Shown: one piece after another, positions 4,572 to 5,176 of the stretch | Layout of the letters: each line of letters opens with the position of its first letter | How positions within the stretch are numbered: the stretch's first letter is position 1 | Assembly: GCA_001778355.1 (NCBI GenBank) | Contig: MFGS01000010.1 | Location: 9,177 to 14,352 of the forward strand | From: Candidatus Firestonebacteria bacterium RIFOXYA2_FULL_40_8 | GTDB lineage: Bacteria > Oederibacteriota > D2-FULL-39-29 | Reading direction: 5' to 3' | Length of the DNA: 5,176 bases | The notes under the pieces: model-generated | The model's input: only the letters and a program-made list of their open reading frames with translations | What the model was told of the DNA's origin: nothing | The model's database searches: none | Made by a program: the position numbers and the translations under genes

Positions 4572-5176
4572 ACCAGTGCTAGCACTGCCACTCCCGACGT
4601 CACTATCCCTAAGTATTCCCAGGCCATGATGCCTTCCGCAGGTTTGCCGCTTTCTTTTGCTTTTAGTTCGTTAACAAGTTTTTTTAATTCTATAGTATCG
4701 GTAGTATTAGAATTAATATTTGACCTCATTATGGACATTGCGTCCTTAAGCGCTTTTATCTCGTCGGACCGCACTTTAATATCATCCTGCGCTATATCAA
4801 GCTTTACTTTGAACGACTCCGACTGGGTTTTCAGCCCTGTCAGGATAACTTTGTCCGTCTCAACTTTTTTATTTATGGCTGCAATTTCTTCGTTAACCTC
4901 ATCCAGCCTTACCTTTAGGCTTTCTATACTTTTATCCTCAGCTGAAAGTTTTTCCGTGTAAAGTTTCATTCCGGTCTCTAAACTCTTAAGCGAACCAAGT
5001 ATTTCGGAGTTTGATTTTATCAGCGCATCAAATTTAACGCTTAATTCTTTATAAGCGTTCTCAAGCTTCGCTTCTGCGGCTTTTATTTTATCTATCTCTT
5101 TACCCTGCGCCTCCAGCTCCGGCTTTAGATCAGGCAGGACCGGTGTAACTGCCGGCACCGTAACATTAGTAATGCC
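4553..5176 (-). CDS. Coiled-coil protein with C-terminal membrane anchor (5' end beyond window)
   Basis: I do not recognise a named family. 207 residues are visible; the frame stays open to the right edge (GITNVTVPAVTPVLPDL...), so the true start is probably outside and the GTG at 5158 is unlikely to be it. Visible residues 7-18 are rich in proline, valine and threonine, a linker. About 19-178 are a nearly continuous charged helix with Leu/Ile/Val spaced by 3-4, no cysteine and no proline until KPAEG near 178-182, typical of a long coiled coil. The last 23 residues, AWEYLGIVTSGV...LALVLSIVK, form one membrane span ending in a single lysine, just before the stop. It could be a tail-anchored protein, or, if a signal peptide lies upstream, an envelope protein with an extracytoplasmic coil. 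A separate transcription unit from yicC is likely given the 267-base spacer and hairpins. Confidence 0.8.
   Translation of the reverse strand, partial: GITNVTVPAVTPVLPDLKPELEAQGKEIDKIKAAEAKLENAYKELSVKFDALIKSNSEILGSLKSLETGMKLYTEKLSAEDKSIESLKVRLDEVNEEIAAINKKVETDKVILTGLKTQSESFKVKLDIAQDDIKVRSDEIKALKDAMSIMRSNINSNTTDTIELKKLVNELKAKESGKPAEGIMAWEYLGIVTSGVAVLALVLSIVK

Noticed and set aside
4443..4961. 172-codon open frame on the plus strand, rich in serine and hydrophobic residues
   Set aside because: It starts inside the GTAC heptamer array and is antisense to the coiled-coil gene. The Ser/Leu/Phe bias is the reverse image of that gene's Lys/Glu/Asp codons.

Overview
The window looks like a chromosomal housekeeping region of an uncultivated bacterium. 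All credible genes lie on the minus strand and read from right to left. From upstream to downstream they are: the 3' part of a coiled-coil membrane protein, a spacer, yicC and gmk (overlapping by 11 bases), a second spacer, then rpoZ, a family 4 uracil-DNA glycosylase and priA (each overlapping the next by 29 bases). priA runs off the left edge. The yicC–gmk–rpoZ–(coaBC)–priA order is widespread in bacteria. Here a Fe-S uracil-DNA glycosylase sits where coaBC is often found. Moderate GC, strong Shine-Dalgarno sites, a short 67-residue omega subunit and repeat-filled spacers would fit a candidate phylum near Elusimicrobiota/Omnitrophota, but that placement is only a weak guess.

Region by region (plus coordinates): 1-1700 PriA, first 566 residues; 1672-2454 uracil-DNA glycosylase; 2426-2629 RNA polymerase omega; 2630-2814 a spacer with two heptanucleotide repeat arrays, two hairpins and a possible extended -10 promoter; 2815-3432 guanylate kinase; 3422-4285 YicC; 4286-4552 a spacer with a likely yicC promoter, a 10-bp palindrome, three further short tandem arrays (units of 9, 7 and 8 bases) and hairpins; 4553-5176 the coiled-coil protein, open at its 5' end. 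No tRNA, rRNA, CRISPR array or transposase gene is visible.

The genes share a nucleic-acid theme: RNA turnover (YicC), GMP to GDP (Gmk), transcription (omega), uracil removal (glycosylase) and replication-fork restart (PriA). The most notable observation is that PriA is an uninterrupted reading frame that keeps its N-terminal 3'-DNA-binding domain and all eight zinc cysteines at the textbook spacing, yet has lost essentially every helicase/ATPase motif (Walker A, DEEH, GSATPS, motif V and the motif VI arginines) and the winged-helix segment. It looks like a pseudo-helicase PriA kept as a binding or scaffold protein. The second observation is that both spacers are built from several unrelated, degenerate 7-9 base tandem arrays.
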